The position numbers were made by a program, and so were the translations under genes. From the NCBI GenBank assembly GCA_021442155.1, contig CM038221.1, positions 46,137,648-46,201,647 of the forward strand: 64,000 bases of DNA, read 5' to 3'. The stretch comes from Cymbidium sinense. Its lineage: Eukaryota > Streptophyta > Magnoliopsida > Asparagales > Orchidaceae. Below are positions 61,301-64,000 of this stretch, one piece after another (the first letter of the stretch is position 1; every line of letters begins with the position of its first letter). The notes under the pieces were generated by a model, which was not told where the DNA came from, did no database searches, and saw only the letters and a list, made by a program, of their open reading frames with translations.

Positions 61301-61840
61301 TGGCCATTCTTCTTTTTAATTGGGACGACACTGGCCAACTAAGTAGGATATTTTCTTCCCTGATGAAGCCAGCATCGATCAGTTTTTTGACATCAGAAAT
61401 TACCTGATGTTCAATGTCTAATAATAGGAGCTTTCTTGATAGGGTTAGCACTAGGCTCTATTATTAGTTTGTGTATTATCATGCTGGGAGATAAATCATG
61501 CATCTTCTTATAACTCCATGCAAAGTAGTCCTTAAACTCAGTCAATAGCCCAACTAAGTCATTGGTTTCAGAATAATTCAATAAAGAATTGATGCATGTC
61601 AGACGTGGATTGTCTTTAGTCCCTAAGTTAATTTCTTTGAGCTCGTTGATGGCTGATCTGATCTCCTCCTTGAACTTTGGCAGTGCATCTTTGACTTCAA
61701 AATCATCTGGAGCATCTGAAGTTTCTAAACGCACTTCCTCATATGAGTTAGCATGATTTGAAAAGAACCTATCAAATTCTAAATCATTGGTGATGACTAC
61801 ACAGTAATCATCATCATCGACTAGACCCACTGTATCGAGT
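61301..61840 (-). pseudogene. pol: Element B RT, N-terminal part
   Basis: The frame 61411-61830 (139 codons) runs from the linker (NELKEINLGTKDNPRLTCIN) into the RT entry signature LLTEFKDYFAWSYKKMHDL and IIHKLIIEPSANPIKKAP. It matches A's 24015-24203. The RT continues left of S3 at 58648 in another frame. Confidence 0.87.
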
Positions 61841-62640
61841 CCTAGTTTTGGTCTTGATTGAGAGCTTTTGCATTCATTCTTCTATATTCTTTTGAAATAG
61901 TCTAACCTGTGCTTTGACTATGTATATGGGATTAACCCTTTCTTTGCTAAGTTTAGAACACATGGTGAGTACAAATCAAAAGGTAATTCTATTAGATCTT
62001 TATATCATCCTCAAGTTCTACATGAACTTCTTGACTTAAGGATGACGTTCCTAGAAAGAACCTTTGATTCTTCCCATCTGTGGATAACTTAGGGGCTTCC
62101 TTAGCTATGAAACCCTCAACTTTTTGTGAGAAAAGTAGGGTTAGAGCTAAGATTTCCAATTGATGCCTCACTATTTCACATATAGACTTGGATACATTTA
62201 TGCTTTGCCTTGGAGCCTGGTCTTCATCTCTATCCTGCTTAAGTGTCACCTTAAAAGGGATCTACTACTGAGAAGAGCTAGCTAGTATTCTAATCACATA
62301 AGACTCATCCTCTGAACTAGATTATAAGTCTATGTGGATAGCAGGTATACTTTTGGTGGGTGGAACATACCTCCTATGGGTGGCCAATAGGGAGGCTTTC
62401 TACCTTAGGGGCTGCCTCTGAACTATCCTCTTCCTCTGCCTAGTGGAGGTCGAGTCATCCTACCCATATGTCTGAATGGAGTAACAAACTGTGGGTGGAA
62501 TCTAATGTCAGGCTCTACATCTTCCCCTAAGTCCATATCTTGCTCCCTTTTATTTTCTTTTTCTTTTTTAATTTCTTTTTCTTTTTCTTCTCTTTCTTTT
62601 TTTCCCTCATGGGGATCTTGACTAAGTTCATGATAATGGA
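61840..62640 (-). pseudogene. pol: Element B protease-RT linker
   Basis: The frame 61992-62249 (CEIVRHQLEILALTLLFSQK, VEGFIAKEAPKLS) corresponds to 24375-24572 of A. A K/E-rich stretch is read from the T/C-rich run 62550-62612. No domain recognised; stops between the frames. Confidence 0.6.
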
Positions 62641-63165
62641 TTTGTTAGTTTTGGGGGAGGAAATAGGCTACATCCTTATATATCCTAACCTCATGAATTG
62701 TGAATGGTTTGAGATCTCCTTTGACGTAGTACTCAATCCCACCTCTCATAAACTTCATGCACTGATATAGAGAGGATGGAACTGTGTTATTTTCATGAAT
62801 CCACAATCTCCCAAGCAAAGATTTGAAAGATGTATCTGAGTTTATAATGTGAAACTTGGCTTTAGTCTTCCAATCATCTATCTCTAGTGGCAACACTATG
62901 GAGCCTAAGGCCCTCTCGCCTTATTCATTGAATCCTATCAACATCATCCTTTCCTTCTAGAGTTTGGAGATGTCAATCCTCAAGTAGGCTAAGGTTCTTA
63001 GACTCATAATGTTGACTAATGCACTTTGGTCAACCAGAACTCTTGATAGCTTGTATCTACCAACCTCCACTATAATGTAAAGAGGGCGATTGTGCTCAGT
63101 TGTCCTTAGACGTAGGTCTTCATCACTGAATGTAACTCCTAGGATGTCCATCAAGTGGTGTGCCT
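62640..63165 (-). pseudogene. pol: Element B retropepsin-type protease (active site lost)
   Basis: The frame 62957-63154 has EHNRPLYIIVEVGRYKLSRV and LVDQSALVNIMSLRTLAYLR; the active-site D-x-G reads D-Q-S, so the catalytic triplet is broken. The frame 62645-62896 supplies LPLEIDDWKTKAKFHI and LLGRLWIHENNTVPSSLYQC, the C-terminal half. A short gap with frame change lies at 62897-62956. Confidence 0.83.
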
Positions 63166-63900
63166 CCTCTTTAGTAGTGATCAGCTGAGCTAATCATATC
63201 TTTGGATCAAGAAGAGCCTTGATTAGAGATTTCGTAATATCTTTGGATAAGATAAGGGCATCATATATGCTTAACTTAGCTGGTAGCTTTCTATGATGAG
63301 CTAGGACATTGTATTTAACTCTGACATGATCCTCCCAAGCATATCCATAGGTGGAGCATCCTGTGGAGGGGCTATCTACTCACTAAAACTAATGTCTTGT
63401 TTACCCTTATCCTGAGGTGCTACCCTAAGAGGTAGAACTTTATCACTGCACAGGTTGACTTCAGTGACTTCTTGGAATGATGAACTTGTAGAAAGTTTTA
63501 CCTTTTTATCAAGCATACCTACAACTTCTCCTATGTGATCTTTGGAGTCAGTTGACTTCAAGTTAATCTAAAGAGGTGAACTTGATTGATTTAGAAAAGG
63601 AAAGTTTGATTCTAAATTAGAAGAGAGAGGATCAGAATTACTAGAGCTATTATTATTTTCTAGACTTGAAGAGTTTTCAATGGGGATAAAATCAAGAGTA
63701 TCAGAAGTAGACAAGATGTAAGTGAAATATGCTTTCTTCATTGATTTCTTTTTGGGTGGAGGTACATGATAGAAATCAAGTAAAGTAAGCAGAGTAAGGG
63801 ATTTAATGCCTTTATTCACTGATACAACACTCCTACCGGTAGAAGAGCTAACAAAAGAAGAAGTAGCTGCAACAGTGGATGGAGCACTGGAATCGGATGG
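63165..63900 (-). pseudogene. pol: Element B gag-protease linker
   Basis: Frames 63376-63561 (TEVNLCSDKVLPLRVAPQDK) and 63568-63819 (LDFYHVPPPKKKSMKKAYFT, then a serine/asparagine-rich stretch) match A's 25679-26260 in order and wording, with a stop between them near 63565. Between 63165 and 63376 the sequence matches 25465-25679 of A. Confidence 0.78.
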
Positions 63901-64000
63901 TGGTTACACTACTGGACTATCCTGGTCAAGTGTGGTGAGTTGCTGCTACTATTGGGCTGTCACCTTCCCTAAGTTATCCTTTGTAACTAGCAAGCCTTCC
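63900..64000 (-). pseudogene. gag: Element B gag, C-terminal end (cut by window)
   Basis: Matches A at 34240-34345 (TTACCTTCCCTAAGTTATCT and relatives). It shows that in B gag and the linker are contiguous, which defines the empty site of S2. The rest of gag, the leader and the 5' LTR lie to the right of the window. Confidence 0.75.

Noticed and set aside
1..64000. A host gene, or a non-transposon biological system
   Set aside because: No exon-like frame with a recognisable non-transposon domain, no tRNA or rRNA; all longer coding signals are gag or pol. The remaining sequence is explained by LTRs, leader and 3' regions.

Overview
This window is plant nuclear DNA made almost entirely of one family of very large Ty3/gypsy LTR retrotransposons nested inside itself. 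It is AT-rich with long TTAATTAA-like tracts. The only coding remnants are retroviral-type gag and pol domains. The domain set (gag, retropepsin, RT, gypsy RNase H, a second RNase H of the NNEAxYEAL type, integrase) together with a primer-binding site matching plant tRNA-Arg indicates the Tat/Ogre-type lineage. That points to a flowering plant, probably heterochromatic or pericentromeric; I cannot name the species. I found no host gene, tRNA, rRNA or CRISPR array.

The whole layout follows from terminal motifs and target-site duplications (TSDs). (1) Element B, minus strand, is the oldest layer. Its 3' LTR begins about 770 bp before the window and lies at 1-498, 8851-9908 and 47881-53446. Its internal region runs from 53447 past the right edge. 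(2) Solo LTR S1 (499-8850, plus) is inserted in B's 3' LTR (TSD GATTA/GGTTA). (3) Element A (9909-47880, minus) is inserted in the same B LTR with a perfect CCTAC TSD. A has a 5' LTR (40015-47880), a PBS (39990-40005), a leader, gag, pol and a 3' LTR (9909-17876). (4) Solo LTR S2 (26249-34225, plus) splits A between gag and protease (TSD GAGGC/AAGGC). (5) Solo LTR S3 (58649-61300, minus, with about 5 kb deleted internally) splits B's RT with a perfect TGGCC TSD.

The LTRs are about 7.9-8.4 kb, which is exceptionally long. They are built from modules: GGTCAA-rich repeats of about 130 bp, 165- and 180-bp tandem modules whose copy number differs between copies, a roughly 95-bp block present one to three times, and a conserved TATA-like motif.

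Element A without S2 is about 30 kb. From 5' to 3' (right to left) it has: the LTR; the tRNA-Arg PBS; a 2.4-kb leader with a ~71-bp tandem array and palindromic repeats; a degenerate upstream ORF region; gag; protease; RT; RNase H; the second RNase H; integrase; a 3-kb repetitive 3' untranslated region; and the LTR. B repeats the same order. Both coding regions are broken by stops and frameshifts. Some catalytic residues survive (RT YVDD in both), while others are lost (B integrase first Asp changed to Asn; B protease DxG lost). Nothing here looks able to move by itself.

The result most worth following is the self-nesting: five copies of one giant-LTR family, with S1 and S2 opposite in orientation to A and B. 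This creates inverted repeats of about 8 kb. All alignments were done by eye, so boundaries of internal domains are approximate, whereas LTR ends and TSDs are exact to the base.
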